From Jidongwangia harbinensis (GTDB taxonomy: Bacteria > Actinomycetota > Actinomycetes > Mycobacteriales > Micromonosporaceae), in contig NZ_JAIWNC010000055.1 in assembly GCF_020216025.1 (NCBI RefSeq), forward strand, positions 1-64,000: 64,000 nucleotides of DNA, given 5' to 3'. Shown here in pieces: positions 30,716 to 39,615 of the stretch; positions within the stretch are counted from its first letter, which is position 1, and each line of letters begins with the position of its first letter. The position numbers were made by a program, and so were the translations under genes. The notes under the pieces are model-generated. The model was not told the DNA's origin. It was given only the letters and a program-made list of their open reading frames with translations, and ran no database searches.

Positions 30716-32149
30716 TCAGGAACGGGCCGGGGTGGCGAGCATGCCCTCGCAGCTGCGGGCGGCCGCGCGGGCGGCGGTCCGCAGCTCGCGCGCCGAGAAC
30801 GGATGCTCGGACACCGCCTGCCAGCGGGCCAGGGCCTGCTGGGCGGCCGCGGCGATGCGCGCCGGCGGGGCGTCCGCGGGCAGGCCGAGCCGGTGGTACG
30901 CGGCCCCGCCCGCCCCGCCGAGCAGCCGGTCCATCTCGGCCAGTTGTTCGTCGGTGCCGGGCAGCCGGTCGGACCGGATCAGGTGCAGCAGCCGCAGCTC
31001 GACGAACTCGTGGGCGCTGGCCCGGATCCGTTCCGCCTCCCCGGCCAGCGCCGAGTCGGACGGCAGGCACTCGTCGATGACGGCGAGCGCGGACCGGGCC
31101 TTGAGCACCTCGCTGCGGCCCACGAACTGCGCCTCGAACACGTCCCGCAGCCGGTCGATGCCGCTGTGCGCGGTGAGCGCGCGGGCCAGGTCGGCCGAGT
31201 CGTGCACGGCGCGTTCCCGGATCAGCCGCACCGACAGCCGGACCCCGAACAGCCCCAGCCGGTCCAGCACCGGTTGCCGGCCCGGACCGGACCCGCCGAA
31301 CCGGTCGGCGGTCAGCAGCAGCTCCACCACGTCGGCCATCGGCAGGCCGGCGACCGCGGCCAGCGTCGCGTACTCCTCCTCGCGCAGCGTGGCACCGGCC
31401 GCGCCGAGCAGGCCGGCCACCGGGACCACCACCGGGCACAGCCGGCGCAGCCGCTCGTCGGAGGCGTAGCGGCCGGCGACCCGGGCGGCGGCCGCCATGG
31501 CGTCCAGCCGGCAGCCGCCGATCTCGTCGGCCCGGGACAGCACCCCGACCGCGTTCACCGGGGTGCCGTTGGACAGCCCGTCGCCGTGGAACGACTCGAG
31601 GAACCGCACGTCGCTGCCGTGCATGTGGCGCAACAGGTAGATCACCGCGTCGGTCTGCGCGGCCCGCTCGCCCTCGGCCTCCAGGAACGCCATGGTGCGC
31701 AGCGACACGTCGGTGGAGAGCGAGGCGATGCCCGGGGTGTCGATCAGGGTGTGCCGGCGCAGGCGGGCACTGGGTACGCGTACCTCCAGGTGGTCCACCT
31801 CGTCGGCGGGACGGCCCAGGTCGATCCGGACCGCGCCGCCGACCCGGTTGAACGGGCGCGGCTCGGCGGTGCCGTCGCGCAGGTACGACTGCACCTGATA
31901 GGTGGGACCGTCGGCGTACCAGGTGACGATGCGGGTGCACTCCCCCGCGTCGGTGGGCGCGAGTTCCTCCCCGACGAGCGCGTTGAGGAGCGTGGACTTG
32001 CCCGCCTTCACCTTGCCCGCGATGGCCACCCGCAGCGGCTCGTCGACCCGGCGGCGGGCGGTGGCGAGGCGGGCCCGCAGACCGGGATCGCGCAACTCCA
32101 CGGACGCCCGGTCCAGGAGGGTGCGTACCCGATCGAGGAGGTCCGTCAT
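30716..32149 (-). CDS. Dynamin-like GTPase, second of a pair (DynA/DynB- or IniC-like)
   Basis: A 477-aa GTPase. G1 is GKVKAGKSTLLNALVG, G3 DTPGIAS, and G4 is weakly conserved as SRADEI. The C-terminal half is helical (ELRLLHLIRSDRLPGTDEQL, RELRTAARAAARSCEG), as in bacterial dynamin stalks. No transmembrane segment is seen. Its ATG overlaps the stop of the upstream GTPase by 4 bp. Paired dynamins in Streptomyces stabilise FtsZ rings at sporulation septa, and mycobacterial IniA/IniC remodel membranes under cell-wall drugs; a similar membrane-fission role is inferred here. Confidence 0.88.
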   Translation of the reverse strand: MTDLLDRVRTLLDRASVELRDPGLRARLATARRRVDEPLRVAIAGKVKAGKSTLLNALVGEELAPTDAGECTRIVTWYADGPTYQVQSYLRDGTAEPRPFNRVGGAVRIDLGRPADEVDHLEVRVPSARLRRHTLIDTPGIASLSTDVSLRTMAFLEAEGERAAQTDAVIYLLRHMHGSDVRFLESFHGDGLSNGTPVNAVGVLSRADEIGGCRLDAMAAAARVAGRYASDERLRRLCPVVVPVAGLLGAAGATLREEEYATLAAVAGLPMADVVELLLTADRFGGSGPGRQPVLDRLGLFGVRLSVRLIRERAVHDSADLARALTAHSGIDRLRDVFEAQFVGRSEVLKARSALAVIDECLPSDSALAGEAERIRASAHEFVELRLLHLIRSDRLPGTDEQLAEMDRLLGGAGGAAYHRLGLPADAPPARIAAAAQQALARWQAVSEHPFSARELRTAARAAARSCEGMLATPARS

Positions 32150-34062
32150 GAGCGGGACACCGTCCGGCCGAGGCGGTCCAGTTCCCGGCGCTGCGCGGCC
32201 AGCTGCTCCGCCCGCCGGGCGCGCTCGTCGTCGGGCAGGGCGGCGGTGGTGCGGACCGCGTCCGCGGCGGCCGCGGCGGAGCGTTCCACCGCCAGCGCGC
32301 GGGCCGCGAACTCGTCGCGCAGGAACCGCTGGGTGCGCCGGACCGCCTCGCGCGAGTCGCGGCCCATGTGGAACGAGACGTCGTCGACGTACCGGCGCAG
32401 CTCCTGTTTCGCCTGGGCCCGGCGCTGCTGCATCTGGCGTTCGCGTTCGTGCCGGACCAGCCGCCGCCCCAGCGTCATGCCGGCCAGCAGGCCGAGCGGT
32501 GCGGCCACGGCCAGGTTGAACAGCGCACCGACCGCGCCCAACATGTAGAAACCGCCGTAGGTGACCCGGGCCGCGGTGAACGCGCCGAGGAACTGCTGCA
32601 TCCGGGACTTGTCGAAGCTGACGTCCAGGTCGTCCACCTTGCGCAGCGCGGCCTGCGGTGCGGGCAGGTCCACGTCCAGGCTGTCGTACTCGATGTCGAA
32701 GCGCTCGGCGACGTCGCGGGCCAGCTGTTCGGTGCGCGCCACCAGCAGCATCAGGTTGTCCACGGCGGCGGCGGTGGCCTCCCGGGCGGCCCAGGCCTGG
32801 AAGTCCCGCCAGGTGTCGCGCGGGTCCGACTCGTCGATCAGCTCCTCGCCCTTGCGCACCATCAGGCGCAGCCGTTCACGCAGGTCGTGGTCGACGTCGG
32901 CGGTGAGGTCCTGGATGCCGTCGCCGAGCACGGTCTGCCACGAGCCGCCGCTGAGCCAGGCGCTGCGGCGGGTCTTCTCGGCGTACCGGCGGGCGATCTC
33001 CGGCGCTTCCTCCGGGGTGGCCGCGGCGGCCTGTTCGGCCGCGACCCGCTCGCGCAGCTGCTCCACCACGAACCCCAGCTCGCTGCGGGCCGCGGTCAGG
33101 GCGGCGCCCTCGGCCGCGCCGAGCACGTCCCGGCGGAGCAGGTCGACCAGGCGGGGGAAGCCGGACTCGGCGTTGAGGTCGGCGCTGTTCTGCGACTGGG
33201 CGCGCATCCGCAGGAACGAGGAGACCGCGACGATCGGCACGTCCAGCCCGGCGCGCTGCAGATGGCCGCGGTTGATGTCGACGATGCGGCGCCACTCCGC
33301 GTACAGGTCGGTCTTGGTGACCACGCAGAACGCCCGCGGGCAGCGCTCCAGCGTGCGCCGCAGGAACTCCACCTCGGGCGCGGTCAGTTCCTGCGCCGCG
33401 TCCGTGACGAACAGCGCCGCCCCGGCGAGCGGCAGCATGGCCAGCGTCAGGTTGCCCTGCGCCGAGTCCAGCCCGCCGACGCCGGGCGTGTCGATGAAGG
33501 ACAGACCCGCGCCCAGCAACCGCCGCTCCAGCCGCACCTCGACGCTGCGCGGCGCGGGCCGGTCGTCAGCCGGGGCGCCCTCGGTGACGTGCCGGCGCAG
33601 TTGGTCGAAGGGCACCGGGACCGACTCGGTGCGGCCGTCGGCGCCGGGGATCTGCAGGAAGACCGCGGGCGGTCGGCCGTAGCGCAGCACGGTGGGCACC
33701 GCGGTCACGACGTCCGCGTCCACCGGGCAGATGTCGGTCCGCAGCAGCGCGTTGACCAGCGTGCTCTTGCCCTGCTTGAACTCGCCCACCACGGCCACCG
33801 CGACGTCGTCGGCACGCAACCGGACGGCGGCGCGCTCGACCCGCTCGGCGAGGTCGGGGCGCTGCGCGCCCGCGGCGATCTGCCGGGCGTTGTCGAGTTC
33901 GGCGAGCACGCCGGCGACCGCCTGGCCGCGCCGCGCCGCCGTGGGCGTAACCGTGGCCAACCGCTCCCTCACATCCGTCGACGCAGGCAGGTCAAACAGT
34001 ACGTGTCCGCGGGTCGCGACGACCACCGCCGCGCTGTCGGAAACCTGCCCTGAGGGTCCCAT
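32146..34062 (-). CDS. Dynamin-like GTPase with membrane segment, first of a pair
   Basis: A 638-aa dynamin-superfamily protein. G1 is GEFKQGKSTLVNALL, switch/G2 TAVPTV, G3 DTPGVGG and G4 TKTDLY: all intact. The long helical stalk contains a hydrophobic hairpin (YMLGAVGALFNLAVAAPLGL, then LLAGMTL) that could insert into the membrane as a paddle. The C terminus is a coiled coil ending in RREQLDRLGRTVS-like residues. The start could be ATG 34062 or the later GTG near 33972. It is translationally coupled to the second GTPase (ATGA), which suggests the two form a heteromeric assembly. Confidence 0.9.
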   Translation of the reverse strand: MGPSGQVSDSAAVVVATRGHVLFDLPASTDVRERLATVTPTAARRGQAVAGVLAELDNARQIAAGAQRPDLAERVERAAVRLRADDVAVAVVGEFKQGKSTLVNALLRTDICPVDADVVTAVPTVLRYGRPPAVFLQIPGADGRTESVPVPFDQLRRHVTEGAPADDRPAPRSVEVRLERRLLGAGLSFIDTPGVGGLDSAQGNLTLAMLPLAGAALFVTDAAQELTAPEVEFLRRTLERCPRAFCVVTKTDLYAEWRRIVDINRGHLQRAGLDVPIVAVSSFLRMRAQSQNSADLNAESGFPRLVDLLRRDVLGAAEGAALTAARSELGFVVEQLRERVAAEQAAAATPEEAPEIARRYAEKTRRSAWLSGGSWQTVLGDGIQDLTADVDHDLRERLRLMVRKGEELIDESDPRDTWRDFQAWAAREATAAAVDNLMLLVARTEQLARDVAERFDIEYDSLDVDLPAPQAALRKVDDLDVSFDKSRMQQFLGAFTAARVTYGGFYMLGAVGALFNLAVAAPLGLLAGMTLGRRLVRHERERQMQQRRAQAKQELRRYVDDVSFHMGRDSREAVRRTQRFLRDEFAARALAVERSAAAAADAVRTTAALPDDERARRAEQLAAQRRELDRLGRTVSRS

Positions 34063-34126
34063 GGTAGAGAAGTCGATGATCGTGCGTCGGACGGCGCGCA
34101 GTCCCGGCCCGCTCTACATTCGCGGT

Positions 34127-35734
34127 ATGACGCACGAGGTGCTGAACCAGCCGCCGCCGCTGGTGGACCACGACGTCGCCGCGGACCCGGCGCTGCTCGA
34201 CGCGGTCACCCGGGAGGGCGCCGGCTGGGCGGTGGACGACCTGCACCGGCTCGGCCGGCTGGCCGGCACGGCCGAGCCGCAACGCTGGGCCGAGGACGCC
34301 GACCGGTACCCGCCGCGACTGCGCACCCACGACCGGTACGGCCACCGCATCGACGAGGTCGAGTTCCACCCGGCCTGGCACCGGCTGATGGACGTCGCGG
34401 TCACCGAGGGCCTCGCCGGGGCGCCGTGGACCGACCCGCGCCCCGGTACGCACGTGGCCCGGGCCGCCGGGCTGTTCGTGTGGAGCCAGGTGGAGGCGGG
34501 GCACATCTGCCCGATCTCGATGACGTACGCGGTGGTGCCCGCGCTGCGCCACGCGCCGGACCTGGCTGCCGCGTACGAGCCGCTGCTCGCCGCCCGCACC
34601 TACCACCCCGGGCTGCGGGCGCCGCTGACCAAGCGCGGGCTGCTCGCCGGGATGGGCATGACCGAGAAGCAGGGCGGGTCGGACGTCCGCGCGAACACCA
34701 CCACCGCCACCCCGGCCGGCGACGGCTCCTACCGGTTACGCGGTCACAAGTGGTTCACCAGCGCGCCGATGTGCGACCTGTTCCTGGTGCTGGCGCAGGT
34801 GCCCGCGGGGCTGACGTGCTTCCTGGTGCCCCGGGTGCTGCCGGACGGCACCCGCAACGTGTTCCGCATCCAGCGGCTGAAGGACAAGCTCGGCAACCGC
34901 AGCAACGCCAGCGGCGAACCGGAGTTCGACGACACGGTGGCGTGGCCGGTGGGCGGCGAGGGCCGGGGCGTGCGCACCATTCTCGAGATGGTGGCGATGA
35001 CCCGGCTGGACTGCGTGACCGGGTCGGCCGCCGGGATGCGTGCCGCACTGGTGCAGGCCGTGCACCACGCCCGGCACCGGCGCGCGTTCGGGGCCCGGCT
35101 GGCGGACCAGCCGTTGATGCGCAACGTACTGGCCGACCTGGCCGTGGAGTCGGAGGCGGCCACCGCGCTGGCGATCCGGCTGGCCGGGGCGGTGGACCGG
35201 GGCGGCGCGGAGCACCCGTTCCGCCGACTGGCCATCGCGGTCGGCAAGTACTGGGTGTGCAAGCGGCAGCCGGCCGTGGTCGGTGAGGCGCTGGAGTGCC
35301 TGGGCGGCAACGGCTACGTGGAGGACTCCGGCCTGCCCCGGCTGTACCGGGACGCGCCGCTCAACTCGATCTGGGAGGGCTCGGGCAACGTCCAGGCCCT
35401 CGACGTGCTGCGCACGCTGCGCCGCGAGCCGGACAGCGTGGCGGCGTTCATCGCCGAGGTGACCGCGGCCCGGGGCGCCGACCGGCGGTTCGACGCGGCC
35501 CTGGCCGGGCTGGTCGCGCAACTCGCCGACCCGGACGGCGCGGACGGGCAGGCGCGGCGCACGGTGGAGCGGATGGCGCTGGTCCTGCAGGCGTCGCTGC
35601 TGATCCGGTACGCGCCGGCGGCCGTCGCGGACGCCTTCTGCGCGAGCCGGCTCGGCGACGGCGGGTACGCGTTCGGCACCCTCCCGCCCGGCGCGGACGC
35701 TGCGGCGCTGGTCACACGCGTGCTTCCGGGTTAG
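34127..35734 (+). CDS. AidB-like acyl-CoA dehydrogenase
   Basis: A 535-aa flavoprotein of the acyl-CoA dehydrogenase superfamily, AidB/isovaleryl-type subgroup (longer than the usual 380 aa). Landmarks: LAGMGMTEKQGGSDVRANTT (FAD contact), RGHKWFTSAPMCDLFLVLAQ, RHRRAFGARLADQPLMRNVL and LNSIWEGSGNVQALDVLR. The catalytic-type Glu of AidB is the one in WEGSGN. In E. coli AidB belongs to the Ada alkylation response; here no ada gene is nearby, so the role is open. TACATT six bases before ATG 34127 and no ribosome-binding site suggest a leaderless mRNA. Confidence 0.92.
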   Translation: MTHEVLNQPPPLVDHDVAADPALLDAVTREGAGWAVDDLHRLGRLAGTAEPQRWAEDADRYPPRLRTHDRYGHRIDEVEFHPAWHRLMDVAVTEGLAGAPWTDPRPGTHVARAAGLFVWSQVEAGHICPISMTYAVVPALRHAPDLAAAYEPLLAARTYHPGLRAPLTKRGLLAGMGMTEKQGGSDVRANTTTATPAGDGSYRLRGHKWFTSAPMCDLFLVLAQVPAGLTCFLVPRVLPDGTRNVFRIQRLKDKLGNRSNASGEPEFDDTVAWPVGGEGRGVRTILEMVAMTRLDCVTGSAAGMRAALVQAVHHARHRRAFGARLADQPLMRNVLADLAVESEAATALAIRLAGAVDRGGAEHPFRRLAIAVGKYWVCKRQPAVVGEALECLGGNGYVEDSGLPRLYRDAPLNSIWEGSGNVQALDVLRTLRREPDSVAAFIAEVTAARGADRRFDAALAGLVAQLADPDGADGQARRTVERMALVLQASLLIRYAPAAVADAFCASRLGDGGYAFGTLPPGADAAALVTRVLPG

Positions 35735-35786
35735 GTCCGGGCGCCCGAGCGGCTCAGGTCGGGACCGCCGCCGCCGATGGCACAAT

Positions 35787-38009
35787 GTGCGGTTCAGCAG
35801 GCTCTGGTGGGTATGGCTGGCGGTGGGCTCCGCGGCCACCGCCGGCTACTTCCTGTTGCCCCGGGGCTCGCTGACCAGCAGCCTCGCGTACAACGTCATC
35901 GGGCTGGCGTCCGGGCTCCTCATCCTGACCGGGGTGCGGCTGCACCGGCCGGAGATGCCGGGCCTGTGGTACTGGTTCGCGGCCGGACAGATCGTCTGGG
36001 TGATCGGCGACGTGGTGTGGGAGTACTACGCGTACGTCCGGCACGTCGAGCCGTACCCGTCGGCGGCCGACGTGTTCTACCTGGGCGCGTACCCGTTGCT
36101 GATCCTCGGCCTCCTCCCGCTGGTCCGCGGCGGTCGCGGCCGCGACCTGGCCGGGCTGATCGACGCCGCGGTGGTGGGCACGGGGCTCGGGCTGGTGCTC
36201 TGGATCTTCGTGCTGGAGCCGATCGCGTCGGACGACAGCGTCGGCTGGACGGAACGGTTGATCAGCACCGCGTACCCGGCGGCGGACGTGCTGCTGCTGG
36301 CGCTGCTGGCCCGGCTCTACACGAGCAGCCGCCGGACCACGTCCAGTGTCCGGCTGCTCGCGCTCGCCACGCTGCTGCTGCTGGTCGCGGACATCGGGTA
36401 CTCGGTGGTCACGCTCTACTCCGACGGGCAGGCCCGGAGCCTCGACGCGCTGTGGCTGATGTCGTACGTCACCTGGGCGGCCGCCGCCCTGCACCCGTCG
36501 ATGCGGATCAGTGGCACCGACGCGACCGGTACCCGACCGGCCGGCATCGGCCGCGGGCGGCTACTGCTGCTCGCGGCCTGCTCGCTGATCGCGCCGGCCA
36601 TGCTGTTCCTGCCCGGCGTGGGCGACGACGACGCCGACCGGGCCGCCGTCGCGCTCGGCGCCATGGTGCTGTTCCTGCTGGTGGTCCTGCGGATGTCGGG
36701 CTTCGTGCAGCAGGTGCAGCGGCAGGCCGGCCAGCTCGAGGACCTGGCCATGCACGACGACCTCACCGGGCTGGCCAACCGGCGCCGGTTCGAGCAGAAG
36801 CTGCGCCAGGCGCTGGGCAGCGGCCCGGTCCTGGTGACGCTGCTCGACCTGGACGGCTTCAAGAAGGTCAACGACGACCTCGGGCACGCCCTCGGCGACC
36901 GGTTGATCGTGGAACTGGCCGGACGGCTGCGGGCGACCGTGTGCGCCCGGTCGACGGTGGCCCGGATGGGCGGCGACGAGTTCGCGGTGCTGGTACCGGG
37001 TGCCGGGCCGGCGGAGGCCGACCACCTGGTCGACCAGCTCGCCGGGGTGCTGCGGGAACCGGTCCGGGTCGGCGGTCACCAGCTGCTGGTGACCGCGAGC
37101 TTCGGCGTCACCGACGGCACCGGCACCGACGACCCGTTCGAGGTGCTCCGCCGGGCCGACGTCGCGATGTACGCCGCGAAGGAAAACGGCGAGCAGCGCC
37201 GCCGGTACACCACGGAGCTGGACGAGCGGGCCAGTGCGCAGGCCAGCCTCGGCGCCGAACTGCGCACCGCGCTGGACACCGGCCAGTTCCGGCTGGTGTA
37301 CCAGCCGATCGTGGCCCTGCCGGAGGGCCGGGTGGTGGCCGTGGAGGCGCTGGTGCGCTGGGCCCACCCGGAACGCGGCCTGGTCAACCCGGCCGACTTC
37401 ATCGCGGTCGCCGAGCAGAACGGCCTGATCGTCGAGCTGGGCCGGTGGATCCTGCGGACCGCCTGCGAGCAGGCCGCCCGGTGGCGGGCCGACCACGGTG
37501 CCGCGGCCCCGGAGAAGATCAGCGTGAACGTCTCGGCCCGGCAGCTGGCCCGGCCCGGATTCGCCGAGGAGGTCGCCGACGCCCTGGCCGACAGCGGCCT
37601 GCCCGCGTCCGGCCTGGCGGTGGAGGTGACCGAGACCGCGGTGTTCGAGGGCGGGCAGGCCCTGGAGACGCTGCACGAGCTGCGCCGCCTCGGGGTACGC
37701 ATCGCGCTCGACGACTTCGGCACCGGCCACTCGTCGCTGGGCCTGCTGCAAACCGTGCCGGTGGACATTCTCAAGGTCGACAAGTCGTTCGTGGACAACA
37801 TCACCATGGCCGGCCGGCACGCCGTCATCGCCACCGCGCTGATCCAGGTCAGCGACGGTCTCGGGCTGACCGCGGTGGCCGAGGGCGTGGAGACCAGGGA
37901 GCAGGCGGACGAGTTGTACCGGCTCGGCTACCGGCTGGTCCAGGGCTTCCACTTCGGCCGCCCGACCGCCGAACCGGACTTCACCCGCACCGGGCAGCTG
38001 ACCGCCTGA
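35787..38009 (+). CDS. Membrane GGDEF-EAL cyclic-di-GMP turnover protein
   Basis: A 740-aa protein. Residues 1-320 hold about nine or ten hydrophobic segments (MASE-like sensor region: YWFAAGQIVWVIGDVVWEYY and so on). The GGDEF domain follows LAMHDDLTGLANRRRF, with an intact active-site GGDEF at residues 395-399. The EAL domain carries E520AL522, NVSARQL, DDFGTGHSSL, KVDKSFV and AEGVET, all metal and catalytic positions present. Both synthesis and hydrolysis of c-di-GMP therefore look possible. c-di-GMP gates development in actinomycetes. It ends 3 bp before the opposing AAA+ gene. Confidence 0.93.
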   Translation: MRFSRLWWVWLAVGSAATAGYFLLPRGSLTSSLAYNVIGLASGLLILTGVRLHRPEMPGLWYWFAAGQIVWVIGDVVWEYYAYVRHVEPYPSAADVFYLGAYPLLILGLLPLVRGGRGRDLAGLIDAAVVGTGLGLVLWIFVLEPIASDDSVGWTERLISTAYPAADVLLLALLARLYTSSRRTTSSVRLLALATLLLLVADIGYSVVTLYSDGQARSLDALWLMSYVTWAAAALHPSMRISGTDATGTRPAGIGRGRLLLLAACSLIAPAMLFLPGVGDDDADRAAVALGAMVLFLLVVLRMSGFVQQVQRQAGQLEDLAMHDDLTGLANRRRFEQKLRQALGSGPVLVTLLDLDGFKKVNDDLGHALGDRLIVELAGRLRATVCARSTVARMGGDEFAVLVPGAGPAEADHLVDQLAGVLREPVRVGGHQLLVTASFGVTDGTGTDDPFEVLRRADVAMYAAKENGEQRRRYTTELDERASAQASLGAELRTALDTGQFRLVYQPIVALPEGRVVAVEALVRWAHPERGLVNPADFIAVAEQNGLIVELGRWILRTACEQAARWRADHGAAAPEKISVNVSARQLARPGFAEEVADALADSGLPASGLAVEVTETAVFEGGQALETLHELRRLGVRIALDDFGTGHSSLGLLQTVPVDILKVDKSFVDNITMAGRHAVIATALIQVSDGLGLTAVAEGVETREQADELYRLGYRLVQGFHFGRPTAEPDFTRTGQLTA

Positions 38010-38012
38010 CGG

Positions 38013-39488
38013 TCAGGCCGCCGGCCGCGGACCGCGCAGCGCCGCGATGCTGTCCGCCAGCTCCCGCTGGGTGATCGGCCCCACCTGACCGCCGCGGGCG
38101 TCCTGCATCGCCTTGGCCAGCTGCACCCGGCGCAGCACCTCCTTGATGTCCGCCCCGGTCATGCCGTGGCTGGCCCGGGCCAGCTCGGCGAGGTCCAGGT
38201 CGTCGTCGAACATCTGGAAGCCGGGCGCCTCGTGCGCGGCGATCAGCCCGCGGATCATCTTGCGGAAGATCTCGGCGCGGCTGGCGTCGTCCGGCTTCGG
38301 CACCGACACCTTGACGTCGAAGCGGCCGGACCGGATCAGCGAGTCGTCGACCCGGTGCGGGAAGTTCGTGGTGGCCACCACGATGACGTTGGGATTCGCC
38401 TCGATCAGGTCGTTCATCTCCTGCTTGAAGATGCCGGCCACGGCGTTGATCGCCTGACTGGCGGCGTCCCCGCCGGCACCCGCGTAGCTGATGATCGAGT
38501 CGAACTCGTCGAACAGGATCAGCGTCGGCACCCGGTACCGGCGGGCGTCCCGGAAGATCTGCTTGATGTTGCGCTCCGAGCCGCCGAGCCACTTGTCCAG
38601 GATCTCCGGGGTGCGGATCTCCCGGAAGTCGGCACCGATCTCGTTGGCCAGCGCCCGCGACAGCATGGTCTTGCCGGTGCCGGGCGGGCCGTACATCAGG
38701 ATGCCCTGCGGGCGGCGCGCGCCCCAGCGGGCCATCGCCTCCGGGTGCCGGAACGACACCGCGATCTGGCGCAGCTCGGCCACGATGTCGGCGAGGCCGC
38801 CGACCTGGTCCAGCGTGACGGTCTGGGTGGTGGCCGGCACGGTCGGCAGGCTCTCCCGGCTGAGCACGTACCGGCGGCCGGTGAGGCTCTCCGGGCCGGC
38901 CAGCTCGAGCACCGCCTGCAGGGTCAGCCCGGCGAACGCCTGCAGGTGCGCCGGGGCCACGTCGTCCCGCGGCACCTCCGCCCGCAGTCGCACCACCGTG
39001 CCCGACTCGTCGTAGGTGACGCTCGCCTGCAGGCCCACCACGGCGTCGGCCAGCGTGCCCGGCTCCCGCTGGGCGACCGGCTGGCCACGATCAAGACCGA
39101 GTTTCCGGTACGCCGCCGCGGCGGCCGTACCCACGCCGTCGACGATCCGGGTGGCGATCGGGTCGCCCGCCTCGACCCGCTTGGCGAGCAGCAGCCCGAC
39201 CGGGTCCGAGCCGAGCACCAGCGCCCGGATCCGTTCCTTGCTCAGCGGGTCGGCCACGGTGCTGATCGCGGCCGTGAACACGTGCACCGGGCCGGCCGCG
39301 GTGTCGGTGCCGGCGACCGTCATCTCCACCCGCTGCACCGGAGCCGGCCACTGCGCCCGCCGGAGCAGTTCGACCGGGTTGACCCGGGCGGCGGCCAGGA
39401 CGGTCGCGGCGTCGACCAGTTCCACCGTGGCGCCGGCGTACTCGAACGTCTGGCTGCGCGACCGCGGCCCCGAACCTGCCTCCGACAT
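38013..39488 (-). CDS. AAA+ ATPase, FtsH/Cdc48-like module with novel N-terminal domain
   Basis: A 491-aa ATPase. The N-terminal ~220 residues are an unrecognised domain (AATVLAAARVNPVELLRRAQ, ISTVADPLSKERIRALVLGS). The AAA+ module includes QVGGLADIVAELRQIA, Walker A GPPGTGKTMLS, a pore-loop-like KWLGGSERNI, Walker B LILFDEFDSI, sensor 1 VVATTNFPH, and Arg finger SLIRSGRFD. A C-terminal lid follows (GMTGADIKEVLRRVQLAKAM). There is no protease domain. The substrate is unknown; chaperone or secretion-motor roles are possible. GGAGG six bases before ATG 39488 decides the start over ATG 39494. Confidence 0.9.
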   Translation of the reverse strand: MSEAGSGPRSRSQTFEYAGATVELVDAATVLAAARVNPVELLRRAQWPAPVQRVEMTVAGTDTAAGPVHVFTAAISTVADPLSKERIRALVLGSDPVGLLLAKRVEAGDPIATRIVDGVGTAAAAAYRKLGLDRGQPVAQREPGTLADAVVGLQASVTYDESGTVVRLRAEVPRDDVAPAHLQAFAGLTLQAVLELAGPESLTGRRYVLSRESLPTVPATTQTVTLDQVGGLADIVAELRQIAVSFRHPEAMARWGARRPQGILMYGPPGTGKTMLSRALANEIGADFREIRTPEILDKWLGGSERNIKQIFRDARRYRVPTLILFDEFDSIISYAGAGGDAASQAINAVAGIFKQEMNDLIEANPNVIVVATTNFPHRVDDSLIRSGRFDVKVSVPKPDDASRAEIFRKMIRGLIAAHEAPGFQMFDDDLDLAELARASHGMTGADIKEVLRRVQLAKAMQDARGGQVGPITQRELADSIAALRGPRPAA

Positions 39489-39615
39489 GGCCATCCTCCG
39501 CCCTCGAACGGGTGTGCTGAGGCAAGCGTGACACGTGTGGACGAACGGTGCCCGGGTACCGGGCACGAGGTTTGCACAATGGCGGGGAATCGTTGGAGAG
39601 ATCATGGAGGTACAC

